Of a DNA stretch of 64,000 bases, positions 45,146-56,411 are shown piece by piece. The first letter of the stretch is position 1, and each line of letters begins with the position of its first letter. Under the pieces are notes generated by a model. That model saw only the letters and a list, made by a program, of their open reading frames with translations, was not told the origin of the DNA and made no database searches. The position numbers and the translations under genes were made by a program. The stretch comes from Escallonia rubra (taxonomy: Eukaryota; Streptophyta; Magnoliopsida; Escalloniales; Escalloniaceae), in contig JAVXUO010001062.1 in the NCBI GenBank assembly GCA_033065855.1, forward strand, positions 186,001 to 250,000. The letters run 5' to 3'.

Positions 45146-48100
45146 TTTCACAACTAGTTCACTTAAAAAGAAGAAGAAACCAGGACGGCTTTCTGATACC
45201 ATGATGCCATCACCAATCCATATAATAGGACCTTTTAAGAATTATCCATGTGATGTGTGCTTCCCCCACGTACGAAATTGTTGCATTATTGCATGGGGGG
45301 AACTTTCCTACCTTAGTACTTTTATGACTTTATTATATATCAAATATTGGAAACGAAACATCAATTTAGCGATGATACGCACGACATTGTATAACTTACG
45401 GATTAGATAGGAGGATATTAAAACTCGAACCCTTTATTGTTTTAAAATTCTTCCATCTTATTAATTTCTACCCGTATGTTTCATCCAAATACTGAATATT
45501 TTGCTTTTGCGGAGTTAGAGGAATAAGTAGATACCAAACAGGCATTTTAACAAACACAAGGAAAGGGTAAGAAAGAATATTGAAACAAGAAGGGAGTGGT
45601 CCAAGAAAATATTTTTTTTTTTTTTTTTTTGGTTCAAAGTCCAAGAAAATATGAGTGGGGGAAAAAGGCTTACCATAAATGGCCTCTTCTCGCTTGGGAT
45701 AACATGACGTGGGAACCCGGAATCCACTATTTCTTGTTGCGTTTGCTCTTGGGTTTGCTTGAGGAGAGGTCACTGAAAGTGCTGGGGCTCTTCAAGGGAA
45801 GTGAACCCCAGAGGGAAATTGGAAAATCATTCGATAAACCATATATTTGCAAACTAAAAAGTATTTATGCTATGTATGACAGGTGGTTTTAGAAAAATAT
45901 ATCTTGGCAGTATTCTGTATATAACTCAAAATGAATTTGATAAAAAAAAAAAAGTATGACAAGTAGTTTCTAAAGGGAGTTAGTGGTGGTGACGGATCGA
46001 GATGGGAACAGTTGGTGGTGGAGGGTGGGTGGTAGTGGCGGTGCGGGATGGTGGGTGATGACCGAAATGGGAGAGGTGGTGGTAGGTGGTGTTGGTAATG
46101 GAATAAAGTGAAAACGTATTCCATTGTCTATGGAAATAATTTTTAATATTTCTTAAACAGTTCTCGTAACGCAAATTATAGTCAGAGCGCTAACACTGGA
46201 GAGGGAGCCGTTGGAAAAAAATTACACTACGTTTAAGATATATTCTCGTGAATGTTTTCCATTGCTTTTGGAAATGATTTTTGTTATCTTTGAAACAATT
46301 CTTGACAATGCAAAGAGTAGCCAAAGTTAGAGGGAGCACCTGTTGTTTGAGAAATATTCTAAAAAACGTAAAGACAGAAAACTATACAAAATGCATAGTA
46401 AATGACAATTTCCAATGATGCAAAGAGAGAATGGAAAGGGATCCCATACCGGCCTTATTCAAAGTAGTATAATTGACATTTTTCTAGAAAAGAAAAGAGA
46501 GAATGGAAAGGGGATCCCATACCAACCTTACAGTACCTGACAATTTTCCAAAAGTGAAAAGATGTAATGAAAAAGCGACCCCATACCGACCTTGACAATT
46601 TTCCAAAAATACATAATAATTGTCAATTTTCCAAAAGTGAAAATGCAAAAAAACAAAAAGAGAATGGAAAAGGATCTCATACCGGCCTTGTACATTTTTG
46701 AACCGTTCATGAATTGGTCAGGAAACTTAATTTTCAATCGGTCCATTACTTCTTAAGTCATAAAAAGGATGTGGTCCATAAGAAATTTTCTCTATTCATC
46801 TATAACAACGCGTAACGAGTATCATTCGATATAACACACTTTTCAAAATAAGGCAAAAACATTCGAGTCTATTGATTCATACCAAGTGACATCAACATCG
46901 TCATACTTGACACTAATTGCTAACCATAACCCGATCTGAAAAATTCCACAAAATTCAATCTATTGACCGGTACAGAGTAGGGACCATTCAGCCAGCCTTA
47001 GCCATTACCAACTGCTACAACTCCCAGAGAGAATGGAAGGATCCGGCAAAGAGAGGCTTGTTCTTTGAGTTTTGACCCAACACCATGTGGCCACTCCCCA
47101 CTTACACGGCTTTGGGGGCCTGCGGTAGCCGCGACCATTGTCATCATGTGCTTGATTGGAGGTTTGAATTGGGACCATGACCGCAGTACATAAAGTTTTG
47201 TTCCAGTGTTTGGGTTCCCCAATGGCATTGAAATTGGAATGCACAAAGTCAACTGCTTGGCTTTTGTACCCACTATAGGTTGGATGGATTGATGCCGTAA
47301 GGCACTAATATAGTAACTAAAAAAGTTCTAGAATTAATTTGAACGGGGGATTTGAGGGGTCAAATTTTCAATTGAAATAACCACTTGAACTGACATAACA
47401 TGAAACTCTTTACTCCAAAAGCGCCTAGCAGAGCAACAGAAGTTGACAGACTACCTGATTGACACCCACAAGTAAAATAAAATCTCCTTGTGCTTGAGGA
47501 TCCAACCCCCTACAGCGGAATAGGCACAAGGAAAGAGCAATAAACCAGCCTCTATGCATTAGATTTGAAAGAACATATTTTTTGGACAAGGTGAACGGAA
47601 ACGGTTCTCTCCCTCCAGCGAAATAGAAGATGTAATCTGTACCGACACATAAAGTTGTTTGCTGCGAAGGGGAATCTTGTTCAGCGAGCAACAGAGAGCC
47701 AGCGGGAAAACTCGGGGACATCCCCAGAACCAGGCTAAAAATCATTCAAAACGATATGTTGTGGTAGAATATCATACGAGTCATAGTTGTTTAGCTCTTA
47801 TTCCGTCATTAGGCAGCAAAAATAAGAAAGCAGCAAGATAGCAAAAGCTATCAGACAAGAGGGCTATTCTCTTAAAGCAGGACGCTACGAATATTAGAAT
47901 TTGTTGTCATCTACTACCAGTTGCCATCTCTCCAAGCCTGGTCATCCAAAGCACGCGAACCTGGAGTCAGAACTTGCCTATTGTGGGGACTTCCTTTCGA
48001 AGCTTCATGGATAGAAGTCATTTCTTAGCTGGGCCCGTTTGCTCCGCAACTCGCTCAGCAAGGAGTCTATTTTTCTGAAGTAACTACTTTAAATTAGTTT

Positions 48101-49129
48101 TTTTTTTTTTTGTCAAAGTCCGTTCATATCTCTCTCTCTCTCTCTCTCCTTCTTTCATTTCAATCTCAGTCATCCGTTCTTCATCATTTATTTCAGCAAT
48201 TCATTTGGAGTTTACATAGTTCAAACCGTAATAATTAGCCTATATATTTTATAGGCTAATTATTAATATTTTATAAAATATTTTAATTTTTTTTTTTAAA
48301 ACTTACTTACAGGAAAACAAACTTAATATTTCATGATATTTTAAAAGTTGTCGAACATCAAACTTTACAAACTTAATATTTTATAAAATATTTTAAAATA
48401 AAGAGATTCTAAATTTCATGATATCTTGTACTCCGTAATTTTTTATTTAAACACTTACTTACAGGAAAACAAAGGGCTTGGTGAGTTTGGCTCATGCACA
48501 AGCACATGCACCACCCACATGCAAGAATGCCCACACTAGCCAATGCGAGGAAAGAAAGATAGTCCCCTCAAAAATTAATGGAGGTGGGCAAATGTTGGGG
48601 GAAAAAACAAGTTGGTTGCCTGAACATGTACTGCTTTTGTGAACGATTCTCTCATGTTATGTGTTGGGATAATTAGGATACTGGGCAACCAGATATTAAG
48701 CTTGATTAGGGTACTTGAAAGTTCTGTGAAACGACTATTTACAGATTTTGATAAACTTTTATATCGTCTGTTATGAAATGACAAAATACTTTCATATGCA
48801 GACTTAACAAGTATAACGAAGAGTTATTCTACTTGCACTCAATCAGAGAAAATTGTTAGTCAAGTATTCAAGTAACCCAATATTTTCATACCAACACGAA
48901 TGTATCCATTTTGGTAGTTCACATTCAAAGAATTTGGGCTAGCCGGCTAGTCATGACATGTTAACACCTCTGTCAAGCCATTGTCTTACTATTCAAAGGG
49001 ACGATAGAAGCATCTACAGAGTGTCCTAAAGAAAATTCCAAATCAAAGTGTTACTTTATGGATGTCCCTCTTCCACACCTCCAAAGCAGATGCAGTTTAT
49101 TTTCAACTCTAGAGATTGCGACACCTTGG
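45146..49129. other. Large intergenic region without a firm gene
   Basis: This 4 kb holds a poly-T run (45611-45630), GGTGG-rich DNA (45985-46090), an imperfect tandem repeat (46420-46700), a 91-codon minus frame (46998-47273) of unknown nature and a segment (about 47400-48080) whose composition differs from its surroundings. Bases 48230-48460 are AT-rich with a duplicated word AACTTAATATTT. No recognised domains. Confidence 0.4.
46420..46700. repeat. Imperfect tandem repeat, about four units
   Basis: Words of the form GAATGGAAA(G)GGATCCCAT followed by ACCGGCCTT recur near 46430, 46500, 46565 and 46660, and ACAATTTTCCAAAAGTGAAA occurs at 46540 and 46625. Unit length varies from about 65 to 95 bp. 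Function unknown. Confidence 0.75.
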
Positions 49130-50170
49130 AAGATCTTGAAGGGACCACGAAAGTTTTATTATTCTTCTCTGGATAGGATTCAGGAGCGACATTGCCTTTG
49201 TCAAAGATTACAAATAATTTAAGAAAATTGAACATGAGCTCCTTAGTTTAACCTTGAAAGCTTGTGAGAGTTTTGCTCTTCCAAGAGTAAAGAGAATTCT
49301 GGACACCATTATACTGCCTCTCTCTGGGCAACAAATCAACCAGAATAAATCATTTCTGATGGTACGCCTGAATACCCCTCTAGCACGCTGTGAGAAATTT
49401 GTTATTTCTTTGGGTTTCACTACCTTGGCCAGCTTTGGATAGTACCTTGGTGGAAATCTGGATATCGTCACCCACCAGGAAGAGTTTTTCATGAACCTTG
49501 TCAATAAAATCTGTCAGAAATGCGCTGGGTAGAAGGGTATCCTTTTCAATGAAGCTGGGAGTGCTACTCTCATCAAATCTACCCTCTCGTCCCTGCTCAT
49601 TGATCACATGCATGTATACCTCTTTCCTAATACGTTTGAAAGCAAATTAACTCTATTCTTGATAAGTTCTATTGGATAGGTAGTGAGAACAGAAACAGTA
49701 CTCATTGGATCAACTGGCTTGCAATTTGCACATCTAAGCAAATGCGTGGCCTTGGCTTTAAGGACTCTCATCTTTTTAATCTGGCTTTATTGGCAAATCA
49801 GGTTGGAGAATTATGACAGAGCCTGATTGCCTCGTAGCCAAAGTTTTCTACGAAAAACATTGTGTCCGAAACAATTTTGACTCGTGCCTAGCCAAAGGCA
49901 ATTTTTCCTAGGGATATAGTTTACTGGATGCCCAGAAAATCTTATTACTCGGTTCAGATAGCGAGTACGTACAGGTCCAAGAATCTCTATTTGGAATGAT
50001 GAGTGGTACCAAGTGTGTCAAGAATCCTTACTAATCTCCTTAGCCTCATCCCAAACCCTGTAACTTCTCCCTCTTTACTTTGTGACCTTATTCGCCAAAA
50101 ATTTTGGAACATCTTGGCTGTCCGAGCATTATTTCCTTTTCACATTTTAAAATAGAATCCTTGTCATCCA
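49130..50170 (+). pseudogene. LINE reverse transcriptase relic
   Basis: The plus-strand translation contains LSGQQINQNKSF, FVISLGFTTLASFG followed by YLGGNLD, and GILFNEAGSATLIKSTLSSL. These are the thumb-side motifs of L1-type LINE reverse transcriptase in the right order, followed by a PDCLVAKVFYEKH-like stretch. Several stops and at least one frame change break it (for example TAG after SFG and after KCAG). No 5' part with the YxDD core, no tail and no target duplication were seen. Confidence 0.85.
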
Positions 50171-50396
50171 CATGTCGCCATGAGTTCTTGCTTAAGGAGT
50201 AGTTCTTGTATTTTATCTTTTTTAGTTATACATCTAGATAACATATACGATTCATGAAAAAGTCTTAGCTATGACTGTGACGATGCAACATACTCTTTTA
50301 GTAACAAAGTAACACCGCATAGTATGGTTCCGCACCGTAGATAAATTCTCAGAAGCAATCAACCATAGTGGGAGTTTTGCTATGGTCACTACAAGA

Positions 50397-50735
50397 AAAC
50401 ACGTTTTTAGCGACGGAGTTTTACCGACGGATAACAATCCGTCGGTAAAAACGAGTTTAACCGACGGATACCACCGTCGGTAAAATTCCGTCGTTAAAAA
50501 CTTATTACCGACAAAGTTACCGTCGGCGAAAGTTGTTGCCGACAATTTTTTTGCGGCGGTCTTTTAGCGACGGAATTACCGTCGCTAAAACTTTTTTATA
50601 AAATTAATTTTTTCGAGGGTTTTATAAAATTGTTTTAGGGACGGAAGGAATCCGTTGCCAAAACTACCGTCGATAGATATCGTGATTTATCGACGGACTT
50701 TTAGCGACGGGCCCAATCCGTCGCTAAAAGTCCTC
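50397..50735. repeat. Left subterminal repeats of the CACTA element
   Basis: More than a dozen GCGACGG, CCGACGG and inverted CCGTCG words in both orientations follow the left terminus. In well-studied CACTA elements, subterminal repeats bind the element-encoded protein; here that role is inference. Confidence 0.85.
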
Positions 50736-50764
50736 GATTAAAACAACCAGATCTGCCTTTCTTT

Positions 50765-51176
50765 CTCTTCCCCTGTTTCTCTCTCTGAAAAATCTCCCAC
50801 CGTTGTTCTGCTCTGGCGACCAACCTCCACGGTGACCCACTTCCGGCGATCCCCCTACACGGTGACCCACTTCCGGCGATCCCCCTACACGGTGACCCAC
50901 CTCCGGCAATCCCGCTCCACGGTGACCCCTCCCTCCACTGCCACCGCATGAAAAGACTACCACCGTCGTCTCTTCCCCCGTTTCCCTCTCTGAAAAATCT
51001 CCCACCGCTGTTCTGCTCCGGCGACCAACCTCCACGGTGACCCACTTCCGGCGATCCCCCTACACGGTGACCCACTTCCGGCGATCCCCCTACACGGTGA
51101 CCCACCTCCGGCAATCCCGCTCCACGGTGACCCCTCCCTCCACTGCCACCACGTGAAAAGACTACCACCGTCGTCG
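50765..51176. repeat. 206-bp tandem duplication with nested 30-bp repeats
   Basis: Two copies of about 206 bp start at 50765 and 50970 (CTCTTCCCC, TCTGAAAAATCTCCCACCG, ACTACCACCGTCGTC). Inside each, a 30-bp unit around GGTGACCCACTTCCGGCGAT is repeated about three times. The two copies differ by only a few bases, so the duplication looks recent. Long minus-strand frames across it are artefacts of the repeat. Confidence 0.92.
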
Positions 51177-51602
51177 CGCCACTGACGCCGCCGCCCTCCA
51201 CTGCCGCCGGCTATTGTGCCTTAAGGTAAGTTCCGTTTAGTCTTATTTATTCAATTCTTGTGCAACATTTATACATATTCTTTGTGTTTTTTATGATTGT
51301 AACGTGTAGTGATCCTATTGCCCCAAGAAGCCATACCCTACCGAATTTTGTTTTCCCTTTTAGTTTATAGAAGGCAAAAGAAGTAGTATTAAACAAAGTA
51401 TGACATGCATGATGCACGTAGAATTATGTAAGCAAAGAGTTAAGATACTTGTTGAGCGATGTAAGCATCGAAGCATTTGTCAAGATGCCTTGTTGGAGAA
51501 TTTCATGCTTCTGTTTGTCTAGTTTGGCATGAAAAATAAGAAAGATCCTTAAAAGTTGCTATGCAATTGATATATTGTCATCCTTCCAATATATTATTAA
51601 CC

Positions 51603-52779
51603 CATAATATCATCCTCAGTAAGATCAAGCACCTCAGGACTGAATACCGATCCATTGTCATACATAGACTGGACTACGAGCCCATAAGAGAATGGCCTTA
51701 CTCCAAGTTTTGAGAGAAGGGCAGACTCAGAGATGATCCCACCTTATCACATTTCTTAATAAGCTCCACAGGAGTGATGATGTCCACAGTACCTTTGTTG
51801 ATCTTCGTTGGGATGTTAAGCACCTAAAAAGTGGATGAAACAAAGTAATTAAAGTGGCTCTATAATTGACTAAGTTCATCAAGACTTAAGAGGAACCTGA
51901 AAGAAGGACGTCTGTGAAGGGTCAAGTCATGTGTTTCCCGGGGGGACAACCACATCAACGGGACCTATAAGGCCGACCCTGGCAGGAGCCCCAACCTGTT
52001 AAGAGGAAAAGTATTGACACTATATTAATAGAAGAAATAAAAAGTCAAGTCTCATTCTTAACCTCTGAGTGGGTGGCAGTACAACCATCGAAATAGGTAA
52101 GTGAAAAGTCAATTAGTTCAGGTTCACATTCGAAACAGGTAATTCCAAACGTGTGGTTCAGAGGAGTAAATAGAAAGCAGCCATTCTCATACAAGTACAC
52201 ATGTTTCTTGGTTAAGAAGGAAGCAAGCAAGTGATTGATTGATATGCTCTAAAGTAAGCATGCGCACAGGGAGCTGACTGTTTCTCATAAGTGATTCAAT
52301 ACATATATCAGTGCTATATATCAGCTGAGAGCACTTTGAGATTACATAAGCCCACATCCCTGATGCTCCACACCTTGTGTTTCCTCAAACCGTTCATCCT
52401 CTAAGTTACCACCAATACAGGTTTAAGATTAGAAAAATGGAAATAAAGGTTGAAGGAAATCATAATGTACAGCGTATATTATGTTCTTATTAGTGGCTCT
52501 CGGTTCTTTTGTGAGCTCTGAAATGTAGGCATGCCCTGTTAAACTTCAAAGTTACCTGGAGAGAGCCTACAAAGATGCCTAGTGAAGGAAAATGAGATGC
52601 AACAGACACAGACAAAAATATGTAAACCGTTTGATGAACCTGATAACGAATGACAAACAGTTGAACTAATTAAATTGCTATGAAAACAGAGGCAAATTAA
52701 AATATCATACCTTATATTTGGCGACCACCTCACTCACTTCCTTCAAGTCACCTTTAGTAAAGATCAGCCCCACGTTACC
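51603..52779 (-). pseudogene. Captured fragment of 60S acidic ribosomal protein P0 gene (RPP0)
   Basis: Three minus-strand exon pieces encode the central part of plant P0: 52711-52779 (GNVGLIFTKGDLKEVSEVV), 51897-51995 (VGAPARVGLIGPVDVVVPPG) and about 51603-51823 ([20 protein letters not shown], then [18 protein letters not shown] and [11 protein letters not shown]). Splice sites AAG|GT, CAG|GT, AACAG| and TTTAG| are preserved between them, so the intron-bearing gene, not its mRNA, was captured. It is disabled: Gly in PPGNTG is replaced by TGA, and a 2-base insertion after DKVGSS shifts the frame. Roughly half of a P0 protein is represented. P0 anchors the ribosomal stalk; this copy cannot encode it. 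It lies wholly inside the CACTA element. Confidence 0.93.
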
Positions 52780-53916
52780 CTAATCCAAAACGAGAGGAAC
52801 AATTACTAATTGTTACACCAAAAAACAACAGCCAATCCACTTCAGAATTAGATTTCAAAAGTCAAGGAAAGGGTAAACAAAACAGGAGTTATAATTTTCC
52901 AGAGCAGGAAACCCAAATCGACGAATAACTCACTGAAGACACAGTTAATATATGTACAGTGCCCAAACTACGGAACGAACATACGTAAGAGCAATATGAA
53001 GAAACTGATGCAGGTCAAGGCCAGGCCTAGTAGGTACGTGGTAAATGCACGCATGGCCCAAAGCACGCGGTAGCATTGAAAGCCATAGATATTCTCGAAT
53101 AACAGATTCATTTATGTAGTGGTAGAAGTATTACAACTCGTCTAAAACAGAGTAGATCATCTCTGAAACAGTCATGTCTGAAATATTAATCTTCTATTCG
53201 AGAAAAAAAAAACAGACCTCATGGAAATAGGCAAATTAAACAAGAACTGCTTCCACAAGTTAATAAGCAACTTCACAACTAAAAGTTCAAATGGAAGAGA
53301 TAACCTACTCTAGAACAGGTAATACAGCCGTTAAAGCACATCAACAAAGGCAAATACAGCTACATCATTGTTTGATTTGTAGTTATGGTGTAACTTCATG
53401 CCTTCTCACGCTCATCATTGTTTGATTTGTAGTTGCTAGGTTTAGTTCATTGGTTATTGGATTGAGTTATTGATCTTTGTTTTGCTTGCATTGCGGATGC
53501 GTTTTCGTTCGCCATTGTTCCTCTCTCAAAACAAATCTCTGGTGCTGGTATAGACTTTTGTATGCCTTTGTGTAGGTAGTAGTAAAGATACAAGATCTGA
53601 ATATTTGAGCGTTCATTTGTCAATAGTGATTTGGATATAGTTATTAGATTTGTTGGTGGTTTTATTAGATAGATGGTCATCTCCTGGTTTTAGAGTCAAT
53701 GCTCATGTAGTCCCCCACCATGTAAGCTACCATGTAAGCTACAGAAAGGGAAATAGTAGAATTTGAACTATGCATTCTCTTAGATTACATTTCCCATTTT
53801 GCAGTAATGCAATAGCTATCTAGGAGACTTTGCAGTAATAGATTTAATTCAGCTATAAAATTGATGCTCATCAATTGAATAATGCCCGATTGGTTTTTCA
53901 TGTTAAAGTAGGTTAA

Positions 53917-54360
53917 ATGGCTTCTGCTTCGGTGAACAGGGATGTTTCAGTCGGCAGGCACTTCTTCAAGGTCATGATGCCTGGTTTTCATGCAGAACTT
54001 GTATGCCATCCCGCTTTCTCTGTGTTTTCGTGCGTGTTAAAAGTTTTATCGTTGGTTAAAAACTTACCTGTCTTATTGTATTATGAATATGTTAGGCCAT
54101 ACCGGTAGCATTTTGCAGATTGCTTACCACATTGAGATTTGAAGCAACTTTAACCAGCCGCAAGGGGTCATGGCCTGTTAAATTGAAGAAGAAGGTTGGC
54201 CAAGAGGAACTTTGCTTCGAAGAGGGTTAGAACGAATTCGTGCAGCAGCATGACCTTCATCTAGGAGACTTTGTAATCTTTGAACACTTGGGGCAAATGT
54301 GTTTTCAAGTGCTGGTGTTTGATCATAGCACTTGTGAAAAAATTACTTTCCCCCAATGTT
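53917..54360 (+). pseudogene. Captured fragment of a REM-type B3-domain gene
   Basis: The first exon piece (53917-54000) starts with ATG and encodes SVGRHFFKVMMPGFHAEL, the opening of a REM-family B3 DNA-binding domain. After a 118-bp intron-like gap with GT...CAG borders, 54119-54360 encodes RFEATLTSRKGSWPVKLKKK, later HDLHLGDFVIFEHLGQM and VLVFDHSTCEK, the rest of the domain. A TAG replaces the conserved Trp in the EEGWNEF-like motif, and the exon junction is out of phase as I read it, so it is a pseudogene. REM proteins are plant transcription-factor-like proteins often active in reproductive meristems. It lies inside the CACTA element, opposite in strand to the P0 piece. Confidence 0.9.
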
Positions 54361-54634
54361 GAACTCTGAGCAGTAATTAGACAATATTTTAAATTAATCG
54401 CATCGGATATATAAATTTTGAACAATTTTGTGTTATTTGAACATTGACTATTTGTTTGATAATTTTAGGTTGTTAATTGTGATTATTGATCGATGATTTT
54501 AGGTTGTTAATTGATGATTTTAGATTGTTAATTGTGCGTTTGAGATATTGAGATTGTTGACGGAGGATGAGACCCAATTGGTTTGAGTTTTTTATTACAG
54601 GTTTAGGAATTAAAAAAAAAAATTTAAAAAAATG

Positions 54635-54940
54635 ACTTTTAGCGACGGATTAATTCCGTCGCTAAAAGTTTTATCCGTCGCTAATTTCCTTAAAAAAGAA
54701 AATAAATTAAAAAACGTAAACATAATTAGCGACGGATATTCCGTCGCTAATTTAGAAATAAATCCGTCGCCAAACGTTTTATATTAGACGACGGATTTTA
54801 TAATTCCGTCGCAAAACTTTTAGTAACGGCCTTTTATACGAGGGATTTTTAGCGACGGGTATTCCGTCGCTAAAGCTTTTAGCGACGGAATATAGGCTTT
54901 TAGCGACGGATTTTCCCGTCGCTAAAAGCCTTTTTCCTTG
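54635..54940. repeat. Right subterminal repeats of the CACTA element
   Basis: About ten copies of TTTTAGCGACGG or its inverse CCGTCGCTAAAA lie in about 300 bp before the right terminus, several arranged as close inverted pairs. They mirror the left subterminal region. Confidence 0.85.
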
Positions 54941-54948
54941 TAGTGGGT

Positions 54949-56402
54949 GTGGCAGTAACTTGGCCGAAGAAGTCCAAAAAATTTAGGCTTTGATGTGAAC
55001 TTTAAACTTTATCATCACATGATTTTCCTATTTACATTGTATCAGAGCTTTTTTTTTCTTAGTTTATTATTTTCTAATAAATAGATTCGAAAAACTAGTT
55101 TATGTTTTAGAACATTTTTTGGTGTTAGCAATTGAAACCAAGTCCCTATCGATCACGTAAAGTTGTAAAATAATAAAATTTATCAAGTTGCGATGCTTTT
55201 ACTTTTTCATGTATGATATCCTCTTCTAAAAGTTTATTTAAAGGAGCTTATTTCTTTATTTTTTTTACGCATCATATATTTTCTTTAAAATAGTCACAAT
55301 CAAGTTCAGATATGCAGTACATAGATTCTCTAAAAGGTTATAGGATTAAATTTGTGAAGTTATAACCGTCAGAATTAATTACGACCAAATAATAACAAAA
55401 GTTAGAATATTGAATATGCGATATATTTATTTATTGTTCCAGATCACCTTAATTTAACTTAAGGCAGTATCGAAGTTAGCAAAATTGTGCGTTCAAGCCT
55501 TCAGTAAAGTTTACGAAAAGTGTTGGGCTAGAGATTGGCCGTAAAGTTTACAAAGGTTTTAGCAAATTGTTGGGCTTGGGCTTAGCAAACTCTATTTCTG
55601 GTCAGAGTTTAGTAATATATCTTACACAAAGCAAGAGACTAACCTACCACTTTGAAGTTAATATTATAATATTTTTATAAGATCAAGCTTGACCCTTAAT
55701 AACTTGTCTATATTTTTTAATGAATCTTAAATTATGAAGAGCAAACAATTAAGTTATTAAATTAAAATTTGGGGTAAAAAATCAAGTATGATATAAGATA
55801 TTTACTTTAACTCTATTTTTGTTAATGAATTTTAATTTGTGAAAACGAAACATAATTATATAGGTAGTTATTTACCAATTAAGATTTTTACTCTATGTCA
55901 TTTCTTAGAAATTTTGTTGGAATGCCACTTGTCATCATTGTAGGTTAGTAGTGATGTAACATCAAAAATGTGTTACGTCAAACCATGTTTTGCCTTAATA
56001 AGTAGTAAGTAGTATAAATAAGAGGAAAAGTAGGGAAAAGGACATTAGAATTATTGGGTGTTTTGCCCAAAAAAATAAAAAAGGTCTAGATTTCTTACTT
56101 TGGCAAAAGTCATGTAAAAAGGGAATATCGCCAACATACATTAACTCATTTGGAACATAATCTTCGGACTTGAATTTTAGTAATTGAGAGTGCTTTTGTG
56201 CCCTTAAATATTTCAAATGATTTGCCATTAGTACGATTCTTTACTAGGTGAATTTCAAGGATTTAAGGCAATCGTAACGCAAGAAGAAAAATATGAGTAT
56301 CAATAAAACGCATAATAGGAGTATTAATTTATGCTAGATACAGTTCTAACACCAACTAAGATAGTGTCGGTTGAAAGTAAAAGCATTTTATTGGTATCTG
56401 AG
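54949..56402. other. Intergenic DNA, no gene seen
   Basis: AT-rich DNA. TTGTATCAGAGC near 55038 resembles the tRNA-Met primer-binding site of Copia-type elements, so a small fossil of that kind may lie here, but no terminal repeats or coding remains were found. A minus frame of 77 codons (55995-56228) has no recognisable family. Confidence 0.35.
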
Positions 56403-56411
56403 TAGAATGAT

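Larger units (their letters stand above)
50387..54945 (+). mobile_element. CACTA transposon carrying two host gene fragments (4559 bp)
   Basis: The ends are CACTACAAGAAAA at 50387 and its inverted partner CCTTGTAGTG ending at 54945. They are flanked by a perfect 3-bp target duplication GGT (50384-50386, 54946-54948), the CACTA (En/Spm) hallmark. Both ends carry dense subterminal repeats of TTAGCGACGG and its inverse. No transposase (TNPD/TNPA-like) coding sequence is visible, so it is non-autonomous. The interior holds a GC-rich tandem duplication (50765-51176), a ribosomal protein P0 gene fragment in antisense (51603-52779) and a B3-domain gene fragment in sense (53917-54360). This fits a Pack-CACTA: a CACTA element that has captured genomic DNA. 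Confidence 0.95.

Noticed and set aside
50701-51201. 166-codon Gly/Arg-rich minus frame resembling an extracellular repeat protein
   Set aside because: The apparent protein repeats come from the 206-bp and 30-bp DNA repeats of the CACTA element, and no start context or homology supports it.
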